This document shows positions 22,218-34,079 of a DNA stretch of 64,000 bases, one piece after another. Below the pieces are notes generated by a model. That model saw only the letters and a list, made by a program, of their open reading frames with translations. It was not told where the DNA came from and ran no database searches. Source of the stretch: Phyllostachys edulis. Its lineage: Eukaryota > Streptophyta > Magnoliopsida > Poales > Poaceae. A program made the position numbers and the translations under genes. Location of the stretch: assembly GCA_036346405.1 (NCBI GenBank), contig CM070568.1, positions 38,367,268 through 38,431,267 on the forward strand, read 5' to 3'. Position 1 is the first letter of the stretch. Every line of letters begins with the position of its first letter.

Positions 22218-25200
22218 TCAATCTTTAGTTGCTGACAAAATTGGGCGAACCGCCTCCGTGAAATCTTCATGAAACCTCTGCTCTGAAAACATTTGAGCAC
22301 GCATTCGTGCTACTGCTGCCATTTCTTGCCTCTCTGGCTCCGGCATCCTCAAGACCTTGACAATTGCCTCCGCGTATTCTTCCTTCTCAGAGGCTAGAAA
22401 TCCTGTCTGATGGCCGTCCTCATCTAGCACAATGTCCATCATTGGTCCTGCGGATTTATGGGCTGCAGAAAGGACGGGGTGTTATGTTTCCATGATTAAT
22501 GTACATATCAAGGTTATAAATTATAATTGATAACTGATAAGCCAGTCTTCTTGGTTGGTGACCTTAGAAAATCCAACTTCTGGATGACTAGCCCCGTGAC
22601 TTTGGTGTTTTGTTCATGGCTTTAGAAATCCATCTTGACCTTTACTTTTTACCCCCAAAAGTTGCAATGTGGAATGCACTTAAATTTAGATTTCTTGTTC
22701 AGAGCAAACAAAAATTGCAATTTTTTTCAAATAATTGCAATTAGAAAACTCTTGAACTAAACACCTATCCTGCCTACACTATCAAACCATGCTGAGCAGC
22801 CTTGAGGAAAATAAAGTTGAGGCCATCAACAAAAGAGACCAATAGGGGACTCAGGCAGTTACTTACCAATTGGAATAGCACCAGCTGCCATGTACTCAAC
22901 AACACTAATTCCAAAATGCTCATCACTCATTGAATGAAGCCCAGCAATGGCACCACCTAGAAGCTGTACCAGGTCCCTGTTACATCCATGAATATACCTG
23001 TTAATTACTAGAAAAACTTGCATCGTGAGAAGTTCTTAGTAGTAGTTTGAATGCAGGACCTGTAAGAGATATCCTTGTGGAGCTCCACAAGCTCATCTAT
23101 GTGTAGCTCTGTGGATCTGTCCTTGAGCTTTTGTAATCTTTCCAGATCCTCTGTATTCCGGCAGCTACCAACAAATTGAAGCTTTGGCTTGGGAAAGTCC
23201 GGATCTAGCTTTTGAAGTGCAAGTGCAAATGCCTCCAGCTGAAGACCATGGGCCTGGGGAGAGCAGAGAGCAAAAAGGGTACATTGTACTATAGTGAGTG
23301 AATGGTAAGCTCTTGCACTAGAATTTGATGCAACAGTAACTTGACATACCTTTTCAGGACGGAACTGTGCAACTGATATAAGAATAGGAGGTGCTGCTTG
23401 TCTTTCCAGGGGAAGCATCTGTTTTATTCAACAAATATTTCTGATTAGTACCAATCAAATAATCTTCATTTAATTGCATATTAGGCTACCATGAAAATGA
23501 ATGCAGAAGTAATTTTAATAAATTCCTTGTTTCCATAATGTGATCGCATGATCACGGCGCAGAATTTATTGGGATTGATGAGAAAAATATATGAACATAC
23601 ATGGTTGGAATCAGGACATACCTGTAGGGCAGAAGTATCGCATGGAGGGTATACCCTCTTAGTACGTTCTGGGATCTTCCAAATATTTATGATATGGGAT
23701 CTCGTCCATGAGGAATTCACCATCACAAGATGTGCACATGAACCCACCAAACCATATAACCAACTGAATATGGTATAGTAGAGGATTTTGCATCGGGACA
23801 GCCAAATGCTACAGCCAAAACAGTACCCAGTTAGTCTTCATGGTTGATGGTGAATTTTTTTTATTAATTAATCCTTTTTTAATTTTATTTTAAAGTTAAC
23901 CCTCGGCGCACTTTATTTCCAATTCTGACACCTTTGGTCACGCCACGGGTAGTGGCGTGACAAAACAACGCTGTCACGCCAACCCGTATCTGGGGCATGC
24001 TCTTATCACGCCACCACTCGTGGCGTGACAGTGTTGTTTGGTCACGCCAAGACTAGTGGTGTGACCAAAAGTGCTATTTTGGGGATTTATCCCGTAACAT
24101 AACAGCATTGTTTTGTCACACCACGGGTGGTGGCGTGACCAAAGGGGTCAGAATTGGAAATAAAGTGCGTCGGGGGTTAACTTTAAAATAAAAATTAAAA
24201 AAAGCATAAATAATAAAAAAAGTTCGTTGATGGTTGATACCATTATAAAAGAAAAAAACATTCATATATAGGGCAGGAAAGACAGGTTAAAAACTAATGT
24301 ACAGGGTACAGCTATAACATCTGCAAGGCACTTTTAGGTTGCCAAAAATCAAATTGAGTTAACCGACAATAATTAAAAGTTAAACAAGAAGTGTGCAAAA
24401 ATTTATTAATCCGTCATTGCACAATCCTATTAATCCAGATTATATCTTGAGGGAAGAGACATGTGTTAAGAAAGAACATATAGGATAGATTAAGATAGGA
24501 GAACAGGCATGCTTAGATAACACATTCTTGGCCATTCTTTTATCATGTATGGTATGATTTTGATTTACCAGATAGAAGAATGCACCATGGTTTACTGAAT
24601 TACACATATTGGTAGTCCAATAAGAAGAATTGAAGTTAAGCACTCTGTGTAGTGCATACCTTTCAGCAATACGAGAGTTGTTATTATACATAGAACTGCA
24701 CTGCTTAACACGTTCAACCATATCAGAACTGACTGTCGGATAATGAGTGTAGCAGATGACCTTGCAACCAAATAGCCGAGCCAGTGGATATGTAAAAGCA
24801 TAGCCACTTGTATCAAAGTAAAACTGCGGGGTAAATTTATTGAGAGCCTCCCATGCAAGATAAACTGAGCCAAGACTTTGCCCAATCATTGTGAAGTGGG
24901 GATACATGCTTGCTTCGATCCACTTTCTCTTATTCAAGTGAACGACCTGAAAATGCAACCCAAACAATTTTATACCAATACCAGTATGTCACATCTGTTA
25001 AAAAATGATTTTTTTCCCCAAATACTATAGGCAAGTGCAATAGTATGCGGCGATGCGCTCATATGAACCACAAAAGGTAGCATGCATTTCTCTCATTTCT
25101 GGAAGTTAATATAAGCTGCACACTCTGGTTATACTAAACAAACATCGGAACATGCCCTAAATCTCTCTACAAGGCACTGTACTCAATTTGCATCTCCAAT

Positions 25201-26309
25201 TATGATGGAAAACTTCAGATACAACGGCCTTTTCTAACTAGAATTCAGCATCATCATTGCTTCCTTTCACTATCATTCTAGCAGTATAGCTTATAAACCA
25301 CCGAGGATTCTGACTAGAAAGACACACAGTTTTCAGATGAGCAGTGTCCGGCTAAAGCTGCCAACTACCACGGTCCAAATTTTAATATAAAATGGATGGT
25401 ATAATAGGCTAACAACAATTATCAATAAAAATTATAGCCCAACCAAATTCAATAAAATCAAACAAATCGTATCACATTCTTTGTTTTAGAAATGGGGATA
25501 ACAGACCACGCTCTAGGAAGCAAGGGTCATACTTTCTAAGCAAACCAATAAGACCTTCCCCAAAGATACGACCTTAATCAAAACTAGCTTCTAGTTAGTC
25601 ATTAGCTATTATCTGCAAAAAACACCTACTAATCAAAGACTGATCGAGGTAAATTGAGAAAACAACAGCAGCTATAAGCCTAAAAGAAATCAAAAAACAA
25701 CTTTTACCCAGTTATAAACCACCAAGCGATATACTCCTAACTAATAGAATCATAATTCAACTCAATGCGCGACGTATCAGAATCCTAGTTCAACTCGACT
25801 CAACTTTTAACCCGACTGAACTTGCAAAGCAGCAAAAATACATTCAAACCGACCCATCCAGATCAGATTCACAAGAAACAACCAATCAGAACCGCCCCGA
25901 CAACTAAATCAATTGACCTAAACCAAACTAAATTTGCAGGAAATCAAGCAGCTAGGACCGCCCCTGAGATCCAATTTTTACTACAAAAGTCCTTCTTCAC
26001 GCACACCCGATCGGGCCATACCTGCGGCGGGAGTAGGAGACGGACACCGAACCGGTCGATTGCGCGGGCGGCGAGACCATCAGGCGAGGCGTCGGCGTCG
26101 CCGGTGAAGACGGCGCAGGGGAGGCCGGGGCAGAGCTCCTGCACGGCGCGAACCGCGCACCAGAGCACGCGCTCCCCGCCGCCGCCGTCGTTGGTGTAGG
26201 GGTGGAAGAACGCCGCCGCGGAGGCGGGCGCGGGGCGGCGGAGGAGGCGGCGGGGCGCGAGGGCGAGGAGGGTGGAGAGGAAGGTGAGGAGACCGGCCAA
26301 GATCGCCAT
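22218..26309 (-). CDS. ALG11: ALG11, GDP-Man:Man3GlcNAc2-PP-dolichol alpha-1,2-mannosyltransferase
   Basis: This ER enzyme adds the fourth and fifth mannoses, on the cytosolic face, to the dolichol-linked N-glycan precursor (Arabidopsis LEW3). I place seven exons: 26022-26309, 24660-24946, 23622-23808, 23350-23418, 23060-23253, 22867-22976 and 22218-22462. All introns are GT-AG and all phases agree, giving 459 residues, close to the family length of about 460. The start is ATG at 26309, followed by a hydrophobic anchor (residues 2-20). Family marks are FFHPYTNDGGGGERVLWCA, YFDTSGYAFTYPLARLFG, THYPTVSSDM, NSSWTRSHI and VYPPCDTS. The GT4 E-x7-E motif EHFGISVVE is at residues 361-369. Exon 1 is GC-rich. 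A MITE sits in intron 2 and a hAT element lies about 130 bp upstream of the ATG. The coding sequence looks intact. Confidence 0.93.
23852..24225. mobile_element. Mutator-type MITE, copy 1 (in ALG11 intron 2)
   Basis: The 374-bp element is flanked by the perfect 9-bp duplication GTTGATGGT (23843-23851, 24226-24234). Its ends are GAATTTTTTTTATTA and the complement of TAATAAAAAAAGTTC. The interior is built from inverted GTCACGCCAC/GTGGCGTGAC modules that can fold into several hairpins. It has no coding capacity. It belongs to the same family as 56865-57230 and 62755-63137. Confidence 0.9.
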
Positions 26310-26446
26310 GGATGCGACGCGATCTCTCGGTAGGGCCCGCCGCCCGAGAAGGGTGGGTGGCTTTGGGTTTTGGGTATTTTGGCGGGCTAGGCCCATGGGC
26401 CGAGCGAATTCGGATCCACTGTAACAAAAAGCAAGACACCCAGTTT

Positions 26447-29400
26447 TAGAGGTGGGAATTGGGTCATGCTTGCACGCAAGACGGCCGGGTCCACCGTGCC
26501 GGGCGTCAAGATCGTGCGTCTTGCGTCTTGGCTCGACCACCACCCGCCAGTGCCGGCTTATCTCGCATTCGGTCAGGCCCAAGCATGGCCCAAAGCCCGT
26601 CGTGCCATGCCAGCCCAAGCCCAGCCCTAAGTAACTATTGGCGGCGGAGGCGGAGGCGGCGATGGCGGCGGCGACCGCCATCTTCATTCCTCGGCATGGT
26701 GCGTGCTACCATTAAAAACCTAGTTAAAATTGAATTAATTATGACAAACATGGGCACAAAAATATTTGGGAAAAAAGTGAAATTTTCTTGATATTTTACA
26801 GATACAATGTTATCGCCTCGTTATAAACCTTACGCCCAGAGTGGGGTTCCCGAGTAAAGAAAAAGAGTACAAGAACAACATGTGTACATACTAACTACTC
26901 ATCAATGTCGAGATCGTTCATGCGTTCGAGTTCAACAGACGTCAAGACGATCTCAAGATCCTCCAGTTGATGCTGTTGCCGCTCTTTAGCCAATTCCCAA
27001 TCCTTGGCGCATGTGATTGCCTCCACCATCTTAGGCGTGAGGGATGATCTTCTTTCTTCAATTATTTTCCCTGCCATGCTGAACGTTGCTTCTGAAGATA
27101 CACTGGACATCGGCACCAACAGAACATCCCGTGCGAAATGTGATAGCACAGGAAATATCCGCTTGTTGTTCTTCCACCACTCGAGCAAGTCTATCTTTCC
27201 ACTGGAAAGATCAGGATCGATGTTTGCAAAATCATACTCCATGTAATGGTTTAGCTCGAGACGTAATTCCACGAGGGTCCGCTCGAGACCGAGAGGACGA
27301 AGAACTAGACTTGCCCTTTAGCTTCTTCCACAAGTGGGATGTCAAGCTTTTCTTTCCTTGTTGTCGCTGCATGGCGGTCTCGATCTCACGCCGCTTAGAA
27401 CTTGTCATGATACATGCGGAAAACACGAAAAAGCTCCTCTTTGACATGTGCAAAAGCTTTCGAGTAATCAAGACCAAGGCATTCACCTATTCCCTCCATA
27501 CCCATCTGCAAACTTGGCAACTTTTTCGTGGGATCGAAAATAATAGCAAAGCAATACACATGTGAAATAGAACTAAAATATTTAATAAACTTTTCCTCCA
27601 TTAGTGCAACAGCATGATCTAAAATGGGATCCTCCCTAGATTTGGCAATCTTGTCTGCAATTAACCAAATATATTCTATAACTAAGCAAGAGGTAGGGTA
27701 ATAAATACAAGATAACATTTTGTTGCTCTATAAAAGGTTGTAAAAGCTGCTTAAACCGACCAAAGAATCGCTAATCTGAATTGGTAACTATCAATTCATT
27801 GTTTTGAGAGTTAGCATTGACAAAAACAGATATAACATGTTCGTACCCTTGTAACTTCTTTAACATGTTGTAGGTTGAGTTCCACCTCACCTTCATGTCA
27901 AGACCGAATTTTCTTGACTCCTTCCCATTGGCTGTGCAGTATTCCATGAACCTGGCTGCCACTTGTGGGGAATTTATGAGGTAGCGAACGACGTCGCGGA
28001 TACTGTTCAAATATCCACCAATCGCTTGCATACCGTCTTGAACAACAAGGTTCAAGATATAGCATACGCATCTCTGGTGGAGAACATAACCACCAATATA
28101 CATCTGCAATCTTGGGGTGAGGATGTTCATAGCAGTCATGTTCGCTGATGCGTTATCAAGAGTGATAGAAGCAATCTTATTATCTATCTTAAAATCATCA
28201 AGTACGTGTAGTATACCCTCAGCAATGGCCTCTCCCGTGTGCGATTCGTTAATTGGCTTAAACCCTATGACTCTCTTGTTTAGTTTGTAATTATCGTCTA
28301 AATAATGGGCTACAACACTAAGGTAAGCACTTCTCTGGTGTGATGATGTCCAAATGTCTGAAGTTATAGCAAAAGAGAACTGAACTTGTAGGAATTGTTC
28401 TTTTAGCTCTGCTAGTTCCTTATGGTACAGCCGTAAAATATCGGATGTAGTGGTTCTCCTACTAACATGTTGGTATTGTGGGCAAAAGCCGCATTGGATC
28501 ATTTTTTCGAACGCGCGGCTTTCACCCATCCTAATCGGTTGATCTTGCGCAACAATATATCTAGCTATTTCCTCACGAGCAGAAAGCGGGTTGTATACCC
28601 AAGTACTTACAGAGCCATCGGCCTCGAAGTTTAAGCTGCGTTTGTACTCCTCCCTCACTCTGCGCCCGATCTTCTTGTAAGCATGTTTTGTAGTGCTTGG
28701 TTCAAGTGCCTTGTCCCTGCAAATTGTCTGAGCAGATAATTTAGCTTGGCAATAATTACATGTTGCGATATCTACCATTTGGCCATCATGGATTTCTGGC
28801 TCTAGGTCATGTGCTTCCGACAATTAGCCCTTCGTTCGAGACTCCGCCAATGTTGCCGCCTCAGGACGCGGGAGAACTCGAGTCCCCATTGGCTCCGGAC
28901 ATACTGTACTCCTCATAGCCCTTCGTCTTGTCCATATGAGCGGTCACCCATGCCGTAGTCTCCCATGCTTGGCGAGAGCTGGTGAGCATCAACGGGAGTC
29001 GGAGCCGGAGGAGGACTAGGGGAGCGACGGCGAGAGCTTACACTAAGTCACCCTACTGTCCTTTTCGTGCTCCGACTCCTCGGTAGCATACCGCTCGGGA
29101 GCTCCTTGGTGCTCCGACTCCTTGGCAGCATAATGGATGGATGGTGAATAAATGGAGAGAGCAGATGGCTGTTGAAGAAATGAGAAGAGTAAATGAATGA
29201 TGAAGAAATGAGCTGAGATGAGAATGGATGAATCAATGAGAAATGAGCTTCGTTTTATAGACACCCGAGAGAAGAAACCCGAGAGTCGTTGCTTCTCTGT
29301 GCACTGTGCTTGTCACATCGGATTTATGTCATGTCATGTCTCTCGCGGTCACGACTTGCCCATTGCTTCTCTATGCTTGTTGCCCGTTGTCTCTCGCGCT

Positions 29401-30418
29401 CGCGATTGGAAAAAGACACGACTCGCTAATCACCCGTACGTTGCGAACGTTGCTAATCACCCGGTCACTCGCCCGTTGTCTCTCTGCCTGTCTCTCTCAA
29501 TTTGAAAGAAAGTAAAGAGCCCCTGTCCTGCCTGTCTCTCTCAATTTGCCTGTCACTCACCCAGAGAAAAGTAAAGGGCCTTTGTCCTCACCCAGCTAGA
29601 TTCTCTCAATTTCCTCTCTCTCTCTCTCTCCCCCGGCCGGCTTGGATGCAGCATCGGTTCCCGTTCCCCACCACTTGGCCTGTTGGCCACTTCCTTCCCC
29701 CAACCCAAAAGAAAAAAAATCCCCATCTGCCTCCACACTCCACAGCCCCATTTCCCATCGCCTCCGGCCCTAGTTGGACCACCGACTCAGCGCCTCCCCA
29801 TCGCCTCCCCTCCGAGCTCCCGGCCAAGCAACCCCATCGTCCATCTCCCACGCTTGCCTCCCCTGCGGATCTCCCTATCCCTCCGCCTCGGCTTCTCCCA
29901 TCCCCATCCCGCGCGGCAGTGGTGGCGAGGCCGAGCCAGCGTGAGGCCGAGGCGGAGGCGGCGGAGGCCTCTACCCGGCCGGCGTGGCCTTCGCCGTGCC
30001 CTTACCGTGCCCGACGCCACCGGCCTCTACTTCTTCGGTCTTGCCTCGTGGCCCGACAGTCTTGGTCGGCCTTCAAGGTCTTGGCGGAGGCGTCTTGGCC
30101 GTGGGAGGCTCCCGAGGCCCTGCGCCGACGCTCGCGCCTCTCGGCTCTCCTGGCGCTTCGCATGGTCGCGGCTCGTGGCTCTCCGGCTTTCCTGGCGAAG
30201 CTCCCGAGGCGGCCGTGCCGCCGTGCGGGCCGGCCCGAGACAACGCCGCCTGCCGGCCGCCGTCGCCATGCCGTCTTTGTCTTTCTGCCCACCCGCCCGG
30301 CGTCCGTCTTGCGTGTCGGCCGGCCCGCCACGTGGCGTGCCTGGACCATGCTTGGGCCATGCCTCGCCGGTTGGGCCTCGGGCGGGCACGGAATAGCCCG
30401 GCCCGACTCCCACCTCTA
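26447..30418 (-). mobile_element. hAT-superfamily DNA transposon, 3972 bp
   Basis: The 8-bp target duplication CCCAGTTT is perfect (26439-26446 and 30419-30426), as expected for hAT. The ends are inverted: TAGAGGTGGGAATTGGGTC at the left, and the complement of a right end reading TAGAGGTGGGAGTCGGGCC. Sub-terminal sequence at both ends is rich in GGCCC/CGGGC motifs. A degenerate transposase reads on the minus strand (26895-28880). The right 1.5 kb is a leader with CT-rich and very GC-rich sections and no recognised gene. Insertion is about 130 bp upstream of the ALG11 ATG, between that gene and its original upstream sequence, which now resumes at 30419. Confidence 0.92.
26895..28880 (-). pseudogene. 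hAT transposase (RICESLEEPER/Ac-like), broken
   Basis: The order on the minus strand is as follows. Near 28750 is a CxxC pair (CNYCQAKLSAQ) of a degraded BED zinc finger. A RNase-H-like catalytic region follows, with SFAITSDIWTSSHQRSAYL, GHTGEA-like and SITLDNASANM blocks and CVCYILNLVVQDG. After it come the middle helical part and, at 26895-27272, the hAT dimerisation region (PVLSHFARDVLLVP, SSEATFSMAGKIIEERRSSL). The reading is split into at least three frames by stops and shifts, for example the stop at 27771. The largest open part (27771-28823) has no ATG. It therefore cannot make a full transposase. I call the function from domain pattern only. Confidence 0.9.
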
Positions 30419-30426
30419 CCCAGTTT

Positions 30427-32160
30427 CGCTCAATCCAAAATCTGCCTTTTACGCATGTGCAGGTGTGTTTCAGCACGTGCCTCCGCCTCCGTTCTGCAAC
30501 TTTTATTTCTAGCCTCAGCAATTCTCATCAGCATTTCAATCGAAATTTATACACAATTGGCACATGCACAAATAATGTAGTTTTTCCTTCGGAGTCTCTA
30601 ATAACTTGGAAATGAACATTTGTTTTATCTCAAATGCTTTAGTTTTGCTTAGTCATGTTGCCAGGAAAGATATACTCCAAGGATTTCCTCAGAGTTGAAC
30701 TACAGAAATTAAGGTCAAATGAAGTGAGATGCAAATAAGTATTTTAGCAAAATGTTATCTAATTGTAATACCAAACTATTGAAGTCCATTGTCAATCTCA
30801 ATTATTTACAATTTGCACATGACCAATAAATAATCAACATAATGAATAAGTGCTAACATAACATGATGCTTTGACCTTACAAGTGTTCAAGTTTTTCTTT
30901 TATTGGATACTACTACTTAGTAGAATTATTTTCCTAGATATACTATAAAATACATCAATTTCACTTCATCTTCTTGATGATGAGTTGATCACTCACATGC
31001 AAGTTACCTAGGCTTTTAAGAAGTACAGGAATGCAAGTGTAGCTCTTTCTTTTCTCCTTTGCTTTCGAAAAGGGGAACTCATAAGTTTCTTTGCCTCTTG
31101 TCCCTTCAGTTCCCGAAGTTGCCAGTTTGGCGATTCCAAATATATACCACCCAAAAATGAAAAATTGTTTGCCTTTATTCCTTATTCTTTGAGAGATCAT
31201 TTTGTCTTGATTTTGCTGATAGAACAAGTTTGGAGAAGGGGTGGAAAAGAACCACGAAGCGGAGAAAATTTTCGTGGCCTGCACTTCTGCTTAGGAAACA
31301 AGATTCAAATGTACATATATTGTAAAGTGAAATATGTGGCTGCCCAGGGGTAGCTACCCACCCGGATCTTTAAAGTTGAAATTCGATATTTTTTCGTTGA
31401 AAGTTGAATTATTTTAGACGAAAGTGGGAGATTTTTGAGTTAGAAGTATGCTAATTTGATTCGAAAGTCACTTGTTTCAAGTTGATAGTTTTCAACTACG
31501 ATATTAACAGTTTTCAAATTTTTTGAGTTGAATGTTAAACTTTTTGAGGTGGAAGTGAGAAATTTTGAGTTAAAAGTCTATGAAGTTGATAGGGAGAAAA
31601 AAGAACATGAATCTTGATGCAAAATTGAACGGTGAATGCCTGGTGGGTAGCTATCCTTGGGCAGAAAATCAAATCTCATATTGTAAAATGCCGGCCGAAT
31701 ATATATAAGACCATCAAGAGGAATGCAGTGTATATTTAGTTTATGGCAAACGCGCAAGCAACAACACCAACAGGTTATGCAAGTCAATTGCAGAATTGAT
31801 TGTTGGTGACAATTCTCCTATTGACATTTCCCACATATTAGCACAATCAATTTTAGAATCCTTGGCATGGACAACGGCAAACAAAAAAAATTCTGGTACT
31901 CCCACATAGATAAATGCCAATGACAAATCAAAGTAATCGCTACACATATAAACGAAAAAGAATATTCCCTAGAACAAAATTTGGAAGTTCTCCTACATAA
32001 GCTTGACCTCCTAACCCGCGGTTATCATTCCATCAAGTGGTACAACATAGTTTAAGCACACAACATACCTAGCTAAAGCCACCTCAGATGACCAACATCA
32101 GCAAAAAAAACTAGCCGACAACATCGGAGGATGGCTCAAAATCTACGATGATGGCACCAT
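30427..32160. other. AT-rich region upstream of the ALG11/hAT block
   Basis: No gene was recognised. The first part (30427-30600) is the sequence that adjoined the ALG11 5' region before the hAT insertion, so it may hold displaced promoter elements. A MITE lies at 31340-31664; the rest shows only short unsupported frames. Confidence 0.45.
31340..31664. mobile_element. MITE-like inverted-repeat element (325 bp)
   Basis: The inverted ends are CTGCCCAGGGGTAGCTACCC and the complement of a right end reading CTGCCCAAGGATAGCTACCC; each extends a few bases further. The interior is AT-rich, with repeated AAGTTGA/GTTGAAAGT words. I could not identify a clear target duplication, so the superfamily is open. 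Confidence 0.7.
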
Positions 32161-33703
32161 TGTTGACGCACGATATTAACTTGTTTTCACCTCCACAATC
32201 TCCCGATTATGGCATGGTATAATGGTGTTTTAGTACAAGTCTAATGTTTTACACTCACAATTCCACAAGTGTCGTGCATCAACTAACCACCCAGGTCTTT
32301 GAGCTAAAAACAAACAAAACGGCAATCAACTGCCGAAAGTTGCTGAGGCACTGGCATGACGCTCAAAACGGCTACCGCGGCAAGGATTTCCCTTGCCATG
32401 GACTGCCACGGCAACAATCAGCAGAGCACAAGAAGCTAGTCGGACGAGACAACCCCTGGTCAGCTGAGCCACACCTTGGTCGGTTGAGCAGGACTGCAAA
32501 AAGCAAAATGGCTTCCACAACAGAGAAAACCCTTGCCACGGGCTACCGCGGTAGCAGTTAGGAGGCGCTCAACCGATACATCTGTGGGTCGGCTGATACA
32601 CTTACCCACCGAACAGGCAACAACACCAAGTTGGTGCTCAGCCGACACACCATCTGCACTGTGAAGCCAATACACAATCAAGTGTGTTCACCCGACCCAT
32701 CAAGCCAAGGAGGAGAAGTCCAAGAGTTGGGCTGAGACACTATTTCAGCCAAAACACTTGTGGATTGGCCGACACAACAACCTGAAGGGCTGGCCACGAA
32801 CCAATCGGCCGATCCAAACATGCTCCAGCCGAAACACTCTCCTCCAACTCAATCAAGTCAAGATCATGACCAAGCCAAGACATGTTTCGACCGACACACG
32901 TGCTTCGGCCAATCATGTTGGATTCCACCTCGAGATACCTTGGAGGCTAAGTCCAACTTGACTTGGTGTTCCGGCCGAAGCGTGACTGTGCATGGGATTT
33001 CTTTGCACCAACGCCAAGTGATTGTGATCGTCCATGACAACCGAAAACCGAGCATGGGTGTCATCCTTGTCCATTTGCATCGACCGTACACACATTGTGG
33101 TGATCGGCTGACCACGTGTTGCATCGGCCAAAACAAGTCAAGGCCTTAATTCACGCCACCACTCCACGTTCCCGCGAAGTGCTCCGGGTGAAGCACGTTT
33201 TCGTGAGCTAAAACAACCACTGGGCACTATAAATACCCTTCTACACCTCTCCATCCATCATCTCATTCCACTACTCCACCATCCATTCCATCAGTTGTAC
33301 ACACTCCATTGTGTAGTGTAGGTGACACCAGAGTCATTAGTAGCAGTGTAGTGAGGAAAGGAGAAGAGTCGGCTTTGCGAAACCAAGGTTCCGGAGAATC
33401 ATCTTCAGTAGTTCGGTATGTGTTCCGGCTCTGTGATCTTTCGTACCTATGTATGAGTACTTTACCATAGTTAACAAAGTGATGCACTTTGTGCACGTGC
33501 TATTATGTTTGATTCACGGCAAAGTCTTGTTTCTTGATATTCTTATATTGCTCTATTGTTGATGACAAACCGTTTGGGTAGAGTAGCAATTCATAGAATT
33601 AAATGTGGTGTTTTGGTCTTGAGTTTCCTTGAGATGCCGGCTATTGTGGGTTGATGCAGATCCCATGTACTATGACAAGGTGAATGACCAGGCCCTCACA
33701 ATA
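32161..33703 (+). repeat. 5' LTR of the gypsy-type element (about 1.54 kb)
   Basis: It starts TGTTGACGCACGATA and repeats at 38425. It contains many CGGCCGA/TCGGCCGA-type words and a TATA box (ACTATAAATACC near 33228) followed by a T/C-rich leader. It is about 350 bp longer than its partner, because part of the about 32590-32890 section is missing from the right copy. The end near 33703 is approximate. Confidence 0.78.
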
Positions 33704-34079
33704 GTTTGGTAGGAGTAAAATCCCGAAAATTACCGATAATCACTCGACAATAGTTTGCTTAAATATTGTAATTGCTAAGATCACTAATTAGGAACCACAA
33801 TACTCACCCCTAGACCTCCTACTGGTTACTTAGGCTCTTGCTAGCTACCTACCTTTGGTTGTACAATGTGTGGTTGGATTGGTGCGTGTGTGGTCAACAC
33901 CCACTATATGTTAATCAAACTTCTTCTCGAAAAGTCAAGTAGTATCGAGATACGATGCCCTATAATACTCCAAGGTGAAATGATACGACAAATCTGTGCA
34001 CTTGTGGATAAATTATTAATATGGCATTACAATCGTCAACAAGCATTTCTGGTGCCGTTGCGAGGGAAGCAATGGGCTA

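Noticed and set aside
23852..24225. Repeated GTCACGCCAC modules as a CRISPR array
   Set aside because: The modules are in inverted, not direct, order, spacing is irregular, and the block has MITE ends and a 9-bp duplication in a plant intron.
29502..30580. Long overlapping open frames on both strands (up to 336 codons)
   Set aside because: They arise from GC-rich sequence inside and just beyond the hAT element. There is no domain, and frames cross the target duplication at 30419.
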